Below are positions 1-6,620 of a DNA stretch of 10,023 nucleotides, one piece after another; the first letter of the stretch is position 1; every line of letters begins with the position of its first letter. Origin of the DNA: an uncultured Oscillospiraceae bacterium (GTDB taxonomy: Bacteria > Bacillota > Clostridia > Oscillospirales > Acutalibacteraceae); assembly GCA_910588415.1 (NCBI GenBank), contig CAJUPK010000093.1, positions 1 to 10,023 on the forward strand. Direction: 5' to 3'. The notes under the pieces were generated by a model. It saw only the letters and a list, made by a program, of their open reading frames with translations, did no database searches and was not told the DNA's origin. The translations under genes were made by a program, and so were the position numbers.

Positions 1-13
1 ATCTCGCGCTCTG

Positions 14-31
14 CCACTTTTGAAAAAGTGG
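14..31. repeat. Short AT-rich inverted repeat
   Basis: CCACTTT at 14-20 pairs with AAAGTGG at 25-31 across a TGAA loop. It lies in gene-free sequence next to a second, larger hairpin at 69-112. No coding sequence overlaps it. It could be the tail of an element or a terminator belonging to a gene left of the window. Its CTTTTGAAAAG core resembles the perfect inverted repeat at 9522-9552, so both may be copies of one short repeat style, but the similarity is too short to be sure. Confidence 0.35.
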
Positions 32-68
32 ACAAAACTTTTACTTTTGCTCTCAGAAAGCACAATCA

Positions 69-112
69 AAGGAGGAACCGCAAAGACTGTATGGTCTCCG
101 CGGTTCCTCCTT
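69..112. terminator. Long GC-rich hairpin, probable intrinsic terminator
   Basis: A 13-bp perfect stem joins AAGGAGGAACCGC (69-81) to GCGGTTCCTCCTT (100-112). Inside it AGAC (84-87) can also pair with GTCT (94-97). On the plus strand it is followed by TTCTTTC; on the minus strand the stem runs into TTTGATTG. Both tails are short, so efficiency is uncertain in either direction. It sits about 137 bases past the end of the minus-strand GH3/GyrI-like operon, so it may end that transcript, a plus-strand gene outside the window, or both. Positions 113-248, between it and the first gene, show no supported gene. Confidence 0.6.
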
Positions 113-248
113 CTTTCAGGAAAGAAACTATAGCAAAACAATCGAACCCGCAGGCTCTTCCATCGCATGGGCCGCACAGGACTTTCCGCCCTGATATCCT
201 GCAATGAAACCGCCCTGCTGCCTGGCTAACCGTGAAAAATACGGATGT

Positions 249-854
249 TCAATCCAGCTGCTTTTTCCCGGTCACTGGCACATACATCCAGCAGCCTTCA
301 ATCTCTCCGTCCGCCCGGTGCCGGTAATACTCCACAATGGGCAGGCCGCTGTCCCCACAGAGGAACCCCAGGCGGGGGCCCAGGCTCTCGCTGATCCACT
401 GATAGGGCGGCACACCGCCCGTCCAGGGCTCTGACTCCAGGGCCTTGGCGGTCTCCTCGTTGATCTCTACCCGCAGGTACTGGCCAGCCGGGACCCAGAC
501 CATATCAAAGCCCTCTGGCTGGCTGCGGGATTTCACCAGAAACCCGAAGAACACCCCGCTGGGGCGCTGATCAGAGAGATAGTTAAAGCTTAAACACACG
601 TCCCAGCCCTCTTCCGGGTCATGGGGAGAGAGCTCCGCCTCACCCAGGGCCACAAAATCCCTCATCAGCTGCTCCACGTCCGGCTCGCCCACAGGGTCCT
701 TGGCATACAGCATCTTGCCGCACCAAAGGCTCTCTGTCCACTGCACCAGCTGGACTGTGGCGCCCCCCAGCTGAAAGCTTTCCAGCACCTGCTCTTGGCT
801 GTGCAGAGCCTCCCCCGGCCCCTTACGGTTTGACATAGCGCCGGGTCCGCTCAT
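249..854 (-). CDS. GyrI-like / AraC-type effector-binding domain protein
   Basis: A 201-residue cytoplasmic protein resembling stand-alone GyrI-like small-molecule-binding domains. The family signature is in the C-terminal half: VPAGQYLRVEI (121-131), PPYQWISESL (149-158), LPIVEYYRH (171-179) and a closing EGCWMYVPV (186-194), ending about where these domains normally end. No DNA-binding helix-turn-helix is visible, so it is not a full transcription factor. The start at 854 is preferred because GGAG lies 9 bases upstream; an internal Met at residue 7 (base 836) has no comparable site. The gene overlaps the end of the upstream GH3 gene by 32 bases in another frame, implying translational coupling. 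Family members bind or detoxify small ligands or modulate regulators. A link to the sugar or aglycone released by the GH3 enzyme is inference. Domain call fairly firm, ligand unknown. Confidence 0.75.
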   Translation of the reverse strand: MSGPGAMSNRKGPGEALHSQEQVLESFQLGGATVQLVQWTESLWCGKMLYAKDPVGEPDVEQLMRDFVALGEAELSPHDPEEGWDVCLSFNYLSDQRPSGVFFGFLVKSRSQPEGFDMVWVPAGQYLRVEINEETAKALESEPWTGGVPPYQWISESLGPRLGFLCGDSGLPIVEYYRHRADGEIEGCWMYVPVTGKKQLD

Positions 855-3054
855 CGCTGATCACTCCATTCCAATTCAGGCCAAAGCCAAAGTCATAGGC
901 ATGGCCCTGGCTGTCCCTATAGGCCTCCATATCAAAGGGCTTGTCCTCGCAGTGCTTTTCCACGGTCTCCATGTTGGCGGGCATCTGCACAGGCAGCAGG
1001 CCGGAGGGCTCCGCCTTGCCGCTGACCAGGTCAAAGACAGCCTGGCTCTGCACGCCGAAATCCACCAAAATCGCGTCAGCACAGGCTTCGAACTCCGCTG
1101 GAACCGTGGGATTGTGCATCCGCAGGCACACCACCACAGGCTTTTCCCCCATGGCCTTTTTGGCATCCAGCACCAAGTCCAGGTCCGACTCGTTGGCAGC
1201 GGTATTGGTTTTGCCCTGATAGCCTCGACTGGTAAACTCCTCCCGGAAATCTCCCCCGGCCACGCTCTCTGCCCGGGCCGCTTCCGCCCGGTAGGGCCGG
1301 TATTGGAGGGAGACCGGCACATACCCATTGCCGCCTGCCTCCCGATCCGCTTTGGAATAGCCGTCGGACAGAGGGCTCTCTATAAACACCAGGGCAAAGT
1401 CCGCCTCTTCCGGCGTCTCCACCCGGTGGTAATACTTTTCTACCAGCTCTGTTGCTGCCGGGTCCACCGTGCTGGCAGGCAGGTCGCTGCGGAAAAAGGC
1501 CTTTCTGGGCCCAATATGCCGGATGGGAATATATACCTTTTTGCGCTCTCTCAGAGGCAGAACATTCCGGTTTTTTACCATGACCACGGACTTCAGCTGA
1601 GCCGCATAGCCCGCTTGGCAGAAGGCTTCGCAGCCCGTTGTTTCCGCGCTGCGCCGGGGGTCCAGATAGGGGTTCTCAAACAGGCCGCAGCGGAAGATAT
1701 TTTTCAGCAGCCGCACAGCGGACTCCTCCATCCGCTTGCGCATGGCCTCTTCCCCATGGCGCTGGCAGCCAATCTGATAGGCCTCTAAAATAGGCGCGAT
1801 GGCCGAATTGCCGCCAAACTGGTCCACGCCGTTTTCAATGGCCAGCAGGTGGCGCTCCGCCTCGCTTAGATCCTCCACGCCATAGCAGCGGCTGGAGAAG
1901 GAGTCAATCTCCGGCTCCGGGTCCCCGGTGATGCCCCAATCCGTGCAGACAATGCCGTCATAGCCGTATTTTTCCCGGAGCAGGTCGTGGATGATATAAT
2001 GGCTGTAGGAGTTGCCCACATTTTTGCCATCCTTCTGGTCCACGCCCCAGCTCACCGTATAGTAGGGCATAATGGCCGAGGCAGCGCCTGTGGGGCCTTC
2101 CAGCTGGAACACACCCTCCAGGAAGGGCTTGAGATGGTCGCTCAGGTTATTGCCCGGGTACACGGCAAATTTGCCAAAGGGATAGTGGGCATCCCGGCCC
2201 CCCTCGCAGGGGCCGCCGCCAGGCCAGTGCTTGGCCATGGCGCAGACGCTGCCAGAGCCCCAGCCGTCGGGGGAGCCCTCTGTGGTCTGCAGGCTGTCGC
2301 AGTAGGCTTTGCCAAAGTCCGTGACCATCTGCGGGTGGGTGCCAAAGGTGTCCTCAAAGCGCATCCAGCGGGGCTCTGTGGCCAGGTCCACCTGGGGGAA
2401 CAGGGCAGTGGTGATGCCCATGGCCCGGCACTCGGCAGAGACGGCCCGGCCAAACTCCCCGCACAGCTCCGGAGAGAAGGTGGCGGCCATGCCCAGCCCT
2501 TCCGGCCACTTGGACACATCCCCGGCCCCGGACTTATACTCAGCCCCAGCCTGGCTGGAGCCATGGCGAGGGTCGCTGGATATGTTCACCGGAATACCCC
2601 AGGGCAGGCTCTCCGCATAGCCCTGCAGACTGTTGCTCCACTGGGCGGCCACCTGGGCATTTTCCAGGGCCATTGCCAGCACATGCCGCACATGGTCCTT
2701 GTCCACAAACTGCTTTTGCTGGTCCGTAAGCTCCCAGTGGGCCGCGCCGCTCTCCTCCAGGGTCTTCCCGCCATAGGTGCCTGGGAAGGGCCCGCCCGGC
2801 ATAGCGGGCACCATCTGGTGGGGCGAGTAGAGCATCAGCCCGGCTATCTCCTCCACCGACAGCCGGCCGGCCAGGTCGCGGGCCCGCTCCTCCACAGGCA
2901 GCCGCCAATCTTCATAGGGCAGAAGCTCTCCTGTTCCGGCCAGATCCTTGAAATACAGCCCGTCCTGTTCTATAATCTTGGCCCCCGCTGTTCCGATATC
3001 CGGCCCATCTGGGTTTTTGTACACGGAGTAGAGCTGTTCGGTCTTTTTCTCCAC
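823..3054 (-). CDS. Glycoside hydrolase family 3 protein (beta-glucosidase-like)
   Basis: A 743-residue GH3 enzyme, which in this family hydrolyses beta-linked glycosides by a retaining mechanism. The (beta/alpha)8 domain spans roughly residues 60-460: SSDPRHG (159-165), AKHWPGGG (274-281, the usual KHFPGDG region) and YDGIVCTDWG (365-374), whose Asp372 matches the family nucleophile. The second alpha/beta sandwich domain begins near LKSVVMVKNRNVLPL (487-501) and closes with YDFGFGLNW (720-728). The protein stops soon after, so it lacks the C-terminal fibronectin-III-like domain of many GH3 beta-glucosidases. There is no signal peptide, so it is probably cytoplasmic and acts on imported oligosaccharides or glycosides. 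The start is GTG at 3054, with GGAGG 10 bases upstream; the nearby ATG in that leader hits a stop after four codons. A consensus promoter lies at 3109-3137. No transporter or sugar regulator is adjacent, so the substrate cannot be read from context. Confidence 0.9.
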   Translation of the reverse strand: MEKKTEQLYSVYKNPDGPDIGTAGAKIIEQDGLYFKDLAGTGELLPYEDWRLPVEERARDLAGRLSVEEIAGLMLYSPHQMVPAMPGGPFPGTYGGKTLEESGAAHWELTDQQKQFVDKDHVRHVLAMALENAQVAAQWSNSLQGYAESLPWGIPVNISSDPRHGSSQAGAEYKSGAGDVSKWPEGLGMAATFSPELCGEFGRAVSAECRAMGITTALFPQVDLATEPRWMRFEDTFGTHPQMVTDFGKAYCDSLQTTEGSPDGWGSGSVCAMAKHWPGGGPCEGGRDAHYPFGKFAVYPGNNLSDHLKPFLEGVFQLEGPTGAASAIMPYYTVSWGVDQKDGKNVGNSYSHYIIHDLLREKYGYDGIVCTDWGITGDPEPEIDSFSSRCYGVEDLSEAERHLLAIENGVDQFGGNSAIAPILEAYQIGCQRHGEEAMRKRMEESAVRLLKNIFRCGLFENPYLDPRRSAETTGCEAFCQAGYAAQLKSVVMVKNRNVLPLRERKKVYIPIRHIGPRKAFFRSDLPASTVDPAATELVEKYYHRVETPEEADFALVFIESPLSDGYSKADREAGGNGYVPVSLQYRPYRAEAARAESVAGGDFREEFTSRGYQGKTNTAANESDLDLVLDAKKAMGEKPVVVCLRMHNPTVPAEFEACADAILVDFGVQSQAVFDLVSGKAEPSGLLPVQMPANMETVEKHCEDKPFDMEAYRDSQGHAYDFGFGLNWNGVISDERTRRYVKP

Positions 3055-3108
3055 GTTTAAAGCGCCTCCATTCTCTCAAATTGTTGGAACAGACCTATAT
3101 TTTCTTCT

Positions 3109-3137
3109 ATTATACCCGGGCTTGTGGGCACTGTCAA
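3109..3137 (-). promoter_or_regulatory. Consensus sigma-A promoter for the GH3 operon
   Basis: On the minus strand, TTGACA (3137-3132) and TATAAT (3114-3109) are separated by exactly 17 bases, a perfect match to the vegetative consensus in both boxes. The predicted start near 3102 gives a leader of about 48 bases to the GTG at 3054. No clear operator-like inverted repeat overlaps it. A promoter this strong would normally need repression if the operon is substrate-induced, but no repressor gene is in view. Confidence 0.85.
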
Positions 3138-3271
3138 CACATAGTCCCCCGAAAGGCAGGATGTTTTTGGCAAAAGGCGGCCTCTGGCCTATCGGTCACC
3201 CCAGGCAGAGTCCCCTGCCAGATATCCAAGAGTCCGTCCCCCATAGAAATCTTCCTTTTGGCTGTTTTCCC

Positions 3272-3300
3272 TTGCGGATCCCTGCAGACAGGAGTATAAT
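3272..3300 (+). promoter_or_regulatory. Sigma-A promoter for the CLC transporter gene
   Basis: TTGCGG (3272-3277), a 17-base spacer and a perfect TATAAT (3295-3300). The expected start near 3307 leaves a leader of only about 33 bases before the ATG at 3340. That is too short for a riboswitch between the start and the coding region. It diverges from the GH3 promoter about 135 bases away. Confidence 0.7.
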
Positions 3301-3339
3301 GCAGGAGAGAGGAATTTATTTTGCGGGGAGTTGACGCAC

Positions 3340-4641
3340 ATGCGCAAGGATAGGCTTTTGCAGACTGGGCTGGCCGCCTGCCAGTATTTTGGGGCGTTCT
3401 TAAAGTGGGCTTTGGCCGCTGTTTGCACAGGGGCCCTTTGCGGCCTGCTGGGAACCTGGTTTCACCATGCCATTGACCTGGCCACTGGGTTCCGCCAGGC
3501 CTACGGCTATATTATTTGGCTTCTGCCTGCGGCGGGCCTGCTGACCCTGCTGCTTTATCGCCTGTGCCGGGTGGGCTTCTGCACAGGCACCAATCTGATT
3601 ATCACCTCTGTGTCCACCAACGAGCACATCCCTGTTTTGCTGGCCCCCCTGATTATGGCGGGCACGGTGCTCTCCCACCTGTTTGGGGCCTCGGTGGGCC
3701 GGGAGGGGGCGGCCCTGCAGCTAGGAGGCAGTGTGGGCCACAATTTGGGCGAGCTGCTGCGCTTTGACAAGGACGATGTGCAGGTTCTCTCCATGTGCGG
3801 CATGGCGGCCTGCTTTTCCTCCATGTTCGGCACCCCTATGGCAGCCGCCATGTTTGTGCTGGAGGTAGTGGCAGTAGGGACCCTCCGCTATGGGGCCTTT
3901 CTCCCCTGCGTGACCGCCTCTTTCAGCGCCTTTTGGGTCAGTTCCCGGCTGGGCAGCAAGCCCATGGGGTATACCATTCCCAACGGCGCCCCAGACTTCC
4001 GGGCTTTGCCTGCCCTGCAGGTGGCGGTACTGGCGGCTCTCTGCGCTCTTCTGGGGATGCTGATGTGCAAGACTTTGCACGCGGCCAGCCATAGGGCGGA
4101 AAAATTGATCCCGAACGCCTACCTGCGTATTGCCGCAGGCGGCCTTGTGATGGCCGCGGTTGTGGGGGTGTTTGGGCTGTATGATTATGCCGGGGCCGGG
4201 GCCCACATGATTGAGCGGGCCGTAAACGGGGAGGCCGCGCCCTGGGCCTTTCTGCTGAAGCTGGCCCTGACCGCCCTGTGCGTAGGGGCCGGATACCGGG
4301 GAGGGGAAATTGTGCCCACCCTGTTTATAGGGGCCACTTTTGGCTGCGCGGCAGGGCCGCTGCTGGGATTGGAGCCAGGCTTTGCGGCGGCAGTGGGCAT
4401 GACGGCGCTGTTCTGCGCGGTGGTCAACTGTCCTATTGCCAGCATATTTTTGGCAGCGGAACTGTTCTCCTCCACCAGTTTTGGGCTGTATGCCATTGCC
4501 GCCGCAGTGGCCTTTGTACTCTCCGGATATTCCGGGCTGTACAGCAGCCAGTCCATTGTGTTCTCCAAAGTGAAGCACGGTTTGCGCGATGGGGCGGAGC
4601 ATCTTCGGGAGGGCCTCTCCTCCAGCCCGCCAAAGCTCTGA
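3340..4641 (+). CDS. CLC-family anion channel/antiporter with atypical filter
   Basis: A 433-residue polytopic membrane protein of the CLC family, which moves chloride or other halides, often in exchange for protons. Key positions: GREGA at 120-124 with Glu122 as the gating glutamate (classical form GREGP); GGEIVP at 321-326 in the helix-N filter position; and CTGTNLI at 81-87 where GSGIP would stand. Glu175 (FVLEV) sits about 53 residues after the gating Glu, where antiporters keep the internal proton glutamate. Conserved tyrosines near 397 and 401 occupy the helix-R region. No CBS domains follow. These motifs resemble a clostridial branch near the fluoride-exporting CLC-F group more than EcClC; this comparison is from memory. 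The ATG at 3340 is chosen because GGGGAG lies 9 bases upstream; the in-frame TTG at 3331 abuts that site and cannot use it. It appears monocistronic. Family certain, transported ion uncertain. Confidence 0.9.
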   Translation: MRKDRLLQTGLAACQYFGAFLKWALAAVCTGALCGLLGTWFHHAIDLATGFRQAYGYIIWLLPAAGLLTLLLYRLCRVGFCTGTNLIITSVSTNEHIPVLLAPLIMAGTVLSHLFGASVGREGAALQLGGSVGHNLGELLRFDKDDVQVLSMCGMAACFSSMFGTPMAAAMFVLEVVAVGTLRYGAFLPCVTASFSAFWVSSRLGSKPMGYTIPNGAPDFRALPALQVAVLAALCALLGMLMCKTLHAASHRAEKLIPNAYLRIAAGGLVMAAVVGVFGLYDYAGAGAHMIERAVNGEAAPWAFLLKLALTALCVGAGYRGGEIVPTLFIGATFGCAAGPLLGLEPGFAAAVGMTALFCAVVNCPIASIFLAAELFSSTSFGLYAIAAAVAFVLSGYSGLYSSQSIVFSKVKHGLRDGAEHLREGLSSSPPKL

Positions 4642-4649
4642 CAGCGGCA

Positions 4650-4688
4650 GTCCCCAGAGGAGGCTGCACCCCTGCCCGTCTGGGGGAC
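4650..4688 (+). terminator. Hairpin after the CLC gene, weak terminator candidate
   Basis: GTCCCCAGA (4650-4658) pairs with TCTGGGGGAC (4679-4688) with one bulged G and a 20-base loop, starting nine bases after the CLC stop codon. No T-run follows, so intrinsic termination would be poor. It may instead protect the mRNA 3' end. The methyltransferase promoter begins 11 bases beyond it. Confidence 0.35.
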
Positions 4689-4698
4689 GCGAAATCCC

Positions 4699-4728
4699 TT
4701 GACATCCGAAGGCCCAGGCTGATACAAT
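4699..4728 (+). promoter_or_regulatory. Sigma-A promoter for the methyltransferase
   Basis: A perfect TTGACA (4699-4704) is followed 18 bases later by TACAAT (4723-4728). The predicted start is near 4735, giving an unusually long leader of about 124 bases for a single small gene. The first transcribed bases form a hairpin: GGGAGG (4735-4740), loop TCCT, CCTCCC (4745-4750). Such a 5'-end hairpin could stabilise the mRNA. Confidence 0.7.
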
Positions 4729-4778
4729 GATGTAGGGAGGTCCTCCTCCCCTATCATCTTAAAGAAAGGATGAGCAAT

Positions 4779-4832
4779 ATGAAGGATACAATCTGCCCTG
4801 GAACCCAAATCAACGGGAGGGCAGCCCCTTGA
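4779..4832 (+). CDS. Possible 17-codon leader peptide
   Basis: A short reading frame, MKDTICPGTQINGRAAP, begins at ATG 4779 and ends at TGA 4830-4832, inside the long leader of the methyltransferase mRNA. AAAGGA lies upstream, with 9 bases between AAAGG and the ATG. An in-frame ATG three codons earlier directly abuts that site and is less likely. The stop codon falls in the loop of the stem formed by 4814-4821 and 4833-4840, as expected if terminating ribosomes influence folding. A frame this short can arise by chance, and no residue run points to an amino-acid signal. Offered as a candidate only. Confidence 0.25.
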   Translation: MKDTICPGTQINGRAAP

Positions 4833-4852
4833 CCCTCCTGTAACAACGGAGG
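4814..4852 (+). promoter_or_regulatory. Competing stems around the methyltransferase RBS
   Basis: Two stems share the CCTCC at 4834-4838. Stem A pairs GGAGGG (4816-4821) with CCCTCC (4833-4838), extendable by G4815:U4839 and C4814:G4840, with an 11-base loop. Stem B pairs CCTCC (4834-4838) with GGAGG (4848-4852), the ribosome binding site 6 bases before the methyltransferase ATG, with a 9-base loop. Stem A would expose the site and stem B would hide it. A ribosome on or ending the candidate leader frame would cover the left arm of stem A. The pairing is read directly; a regulatory switch is inference. Confidence 0.4.
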
Positions 4853-4858
4853 TATTCT

Positions 4859-5662
4859 ATGTCATTTCACTGGATTAACCCAGCGGATGTTTCCATCCAC
4901 TGCATCCTTCTCATGGACCGCTGGCTTGTGGGCCAGATCTGCGGCCCCTGGTACGGGGAGGAGTATGACAAAAACCTGGCCATTGTCCTGGCAAATCACC
5001 CGGCCGTGGCCTGGTACTGTAAGGAGAAAGCCCCGGAGACAGCTGCCTATGTGGATTCCCTTCTGGCCATTGCGCCCCCGCATTGTTCTGCGGAAGAGGT
5101 CCGCGCCGCGGAGTGCTTTATCCTGGACCAGATCGACTGGGCGGTGGTCTATGTGTACCCAGAGCTGATGGAGCAGAACTGCCCCTATATCTACGCCTGG
5201 GACAAGGCCCGGCTGTTTGAGCTGGCGGACTTTTCCGGCAGGCTGGTGCTGGATGTGGGCGCTGGCACCGGGCGGCTGGCCTTTGCGGCGGCAGAGCAGG
5301 CCCGGCATGTGTACGCCAGCGAGCCGGTGGACCGGCTTCGGGAATTCATGCGGGCGAAAATACAGCGGGAGGGCGTTTCCAACGTCGCGGTGCTGGACGG
5401 CATGTGTGACTGCCTGCCCTATGAGGACAGCACCTTTGACATTGTCATGTCCGGCCATGTGGTGGGCGACGACTATGATCGGGAGTTGGCGGAGCTGGAA
5501 AGGATTACCAAGCCCGGAGGCTGGATTTTGGACTGCCCCGGTGAGGACGACCGCTGGACGGAGCCTGAGCCAGAGATGCTTTCCCATGGCTTTGAGTGCC
5601 TGCCCTATCTCAGCAAGACCGGGGGAAAGGTGTGCCGCTATCGGAAGCAGATAAACCAATAA
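4859..5662 (+). CDS. Class I SAM-dependent methyltransferase
   Basis: A 267-residue cytoplasmic protein. Residues about 125-230 form a Rossmann-type methyltransferase core: motif I LDVGAGTGR (131-139) for SAM, acidic residue Glu155 in YASEPV at the end of beta-2 for the ribose, LPYEDSTFDIVMSGHVV (186-202), and TKPGGWILD (217-225), typical of the UbiE/Methyltransf_11 type. The first 120 residues are a separate, mostly helical region rich in Trp, Tyr and Cys that probably recognises the substrate. There is no NPPY or Erm-like NIPY/NIPF motif, so nucleic-acid adenine methylation is not indicated; a small-molecule substrate is more likely, but it is unknown. The ATG at 4859 has GGAGG 6 bases upstream. 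The gene has its own promoter, an elaborate leader and its own terminator, so it appears to be a stand-alone regulated unit. Confidence 0.85.
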   Translation: MSFHWINPADVSIHCILLMDRWLVGQICGPWYGEEYDKNLAIVLANHPAVAWYCKEKAPETAAYVDSLLAIAPPHCSAEEVRAAECFILDQIDWAVVYVYPELMEQNCPYIYAWDKARLFELADFSGRLVLDVGAGTGRLAFAAAEQARHVYASEPVDRLREFMRAKIQREGVSNVAVLDGMCDCLPYEDSTFDIVMSGHVVGDDYDRELAELERITKPGGWILDCPGEDDRWTEPEPEMLSHGFECLPYLSKTGGKVCRYRKQINQ

Positions 5663-5665
5663 ACC

Positions 5666-5698
5666 AGAAGGCCCCCCGCACACCGGAGGGCCTTCTTT
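5666..5698 (+). terminator. Intrinsic terminator after the methyltransferase
   Basis: AGAAGGCCC (5666-5674) pairs with GGGCCTTCT (5688-5696). After one C/A mismatch, CCG (5676-5678) pairs with CGG (5684-5686), closing a five-base loop. TTT, then CCCA, then TTTTT follow. It starts four bases past the stop codon. Confidence 0.85.
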
Positions 5699-5751
5699 CC
5701 CATTTTTAAGAAATATGTAAACCGGGGTATGGCCTTTTTGTAAGACTCCTC

Positions 5752-5760
5752 TGGTAAGAT
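5752..5760 (+). promoter_or_regulatory. Possible extended -10 promoter
   Basis: TGGTAAGAT (5752-5760) fits an extended -10 element (TGN followed by TAAGAT), placed 31 bases before the ATG of the small exported-protein gene. No good -35 box lies at the proper distance; TTGTAA (5738-5743) is too close. The terminator just upstream means this gene needs its own promoter somewhere in 5699-5775. Confidence 0.4.
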
Positions 5761-5791
5761 AGCCTCAAGAAAACAAAAGGAGGCAATCTTT

Positions 5792-6205
5792 ATGGAAAAA
5801 ATTGCCGCGGTGCTGGCGTTAGTGATGGGCCTGCTTACTGGCGGACAGCGGGGAAACAGCCCGGAGCTTTTCACTGTTCAGCTGTATTGCGACAGCCCAG
5901 AGGTCTACCGGATCGACTATGTTACCAGCCTAGATGGGGAATACCTGTGTACGGGAGGAATCGCAAACTTTGATAAAGTTCCCCTGGACAATGACGCCCA
6001 TCTGTTCGTATACTTTTCCCAGGAAGACCTGGAAGGCGCAGAGGAAGGAGAGCTGTCCTTAGAGCTCCGCCTCTACGACGAGAAGGAAGACCAGGAGATT
6101 GCTGTCCTGGGTCCCGTTGATATGAAAGCCCGGCTGGGCGCAAAGGATATCATCCAGATTTCCGGCAGCCAGGAAACTGGCTACCGGGCAAAGCTGGCCG
6201 CCTAG
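5792..6205 (+). CDS. Small exported or membrane-anchored acidic protein, unknown family
   Basis: A 137-residue protein not recognised as a known family. Residues 1-18 (Glu-Lys, then IAAVLALVMGLLTGG) look like a short signal peptide or single membrane anchor without a lipobox cysteine. The rest alternates short hydrophobic and polar stretches (FTVQLYCDS, HLFVYFSQED, LSLELRLYD), suggesting a small beta-rich domain. It is strongly acidic, with clusters at residues 78-87 and 96-102. Two cysteines (33 and 53) could form a disulfide outside the cell. The start is well supported: AAGGAGG ends 8 bases before the ATG. The gene stands alone between two terminators. The reading frame is convincing from its binding site and composition; the function is unknown. 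Confidence 0.75.
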   Translation: MEKIAAVLALVMGLLTGGQRGNSPELFTVQLYCDSPEVYRIDYVTSLDGEYLCTGGIANFDKVPLDNDAHLFVYFSQEDLEGAEEGELSLELRLYDEKEDQEIAVLGPVDMKARLGAKDIIQISGSQETGYRAKLAA

Positions 6206-6236
6206 CGGCTGATTATCCTAAACGCAGCCAGCCGGT

Positions 6237-6272
6237 AAAAAAACATCCCCCGGGATATCCCGAGGGATGTTT
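6237..6272. terminator. Bidirectional intrinsic terminator
   Basis: AAACATCCC (6241-6249) pairs with GGGATGTTT (6264-6272). After one C/A mismatch the stem continues CGGG (6251-6254) with CCCG (6259-6262), loop ATAT. Seven As (6237-6243) precede the stem and TTTT overlaps its end, so it can stop the plus-strand exported-protein gene and, with a U7 tail, the minus-strand DUF3784-like gene. It sits exactly between these convergent genes. Confidence 0.9.
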
Positions 6273-6284
6273 TGCTTGCTCTGA

Positions 6285-6620
6285 TCATTTCCGGAACCGT
6301 CTGCCTGTGTTGCACCAAATCAGGGCGAAAACGCTTAGGCCCACAACCACCACAAGATAAATCCATGTGAGCCACTCCAGGCCGAAGAGGAACAGGCACA
6401 CTCCATAGGGCAGGGTGGCCAGCCCTATGGCCAGCAGAATTTTCCCGGTGAACTTAGCCAGGGCCGGGCCGTCATAGTGCTTTTTCTCTTCTGGATCCAT
6501 GGTGTTGTATCCGGCAATGAGCCAAGTGCCTTTTCCCATCATCAGAGGGATAGCCAGGCCAATCAGGCATAGACTGACCAGCCCAAAAATCATCAAACCG
6601 AACCAATCCTTCGCAAGCAT
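6285..6620 (-). CDS. DUF3784-like three-helix membrane protein
   Basis: A 111-residue integral membrane protein matching the DUF3784 pattern of small clostridial membrane proteins: a hydrophobic segment (about 7-28), the signature GTWLIAGYNTMDPEEKKHYD (31-50), then two hydrophobic segments (about 56-80 and 83-104) and a short basic tail (RRFRK). The function of the family is unknown. The start is supported by AGGAGG 8 bases upstream of the ATG at 6620. It lies 169 bases downstream of gpmI on the same strand. No terminator or convincing promoter is visible between them, so it may be read as the last gene of the glycolytic transcript, ending at the terminator at 6237-6272. Confidence 0.8.
   Translation of the reverse strand: MLAKDWFGLMIFGLVSLCLIGLAIPLMMGKGTWLIAGYNTMDPEEKKHYDGPALAKFTGKILLAIGLATLPYGVCLFLFGLEWLTWIYLVVVVGLSVFALIWCNTGRRFRK

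Noticed and set aside
130..165. tRNA-like GGTTCGATT on the minus strand
   Set aside because: The flanking bases do not form a T-arm stem and no cloverleaf could be built.
901..1788. Plus-strand frame of 295 codons opposite the GH3 3' half
   Set aside because: Antisense shadow of the conserved GH3 second domain; no motifs.
1987..3060. Long plus-strand frame of 357 codons opposite the GH3 gene
   Set aside because: It lies antisense to a clear GH3 coding region and has a low-complexity, Gly/His/Pro-rich translation with no family signature; an artefact of GC-rich codon use.
3055..3339. Fluoride riboswitch upstream of the CLC gene
   Set aside because: No crcB-type core sequence or pseudoknot partner found by eye.
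3189..3428. Minus-strand 79-codon frame between the divergent promoters
   Set aside because: It overlaps the CLC start and promoter and has no convincing domain or conserved look.
3721..4602. Minus-strand frame of 293 codons opposite the CLC gene
   Set aside because: Antisense to conserved CLC motifs; Gln/His/Gly-rich translation without a recognisable domain.
4862..5683. Minus-strand frame of 273 codons opposite the methyltransferase
   Set aside because: Antisense to a gene with a clear SAM motif, and it spans the methyltransferase terminator; no binding site or motif.
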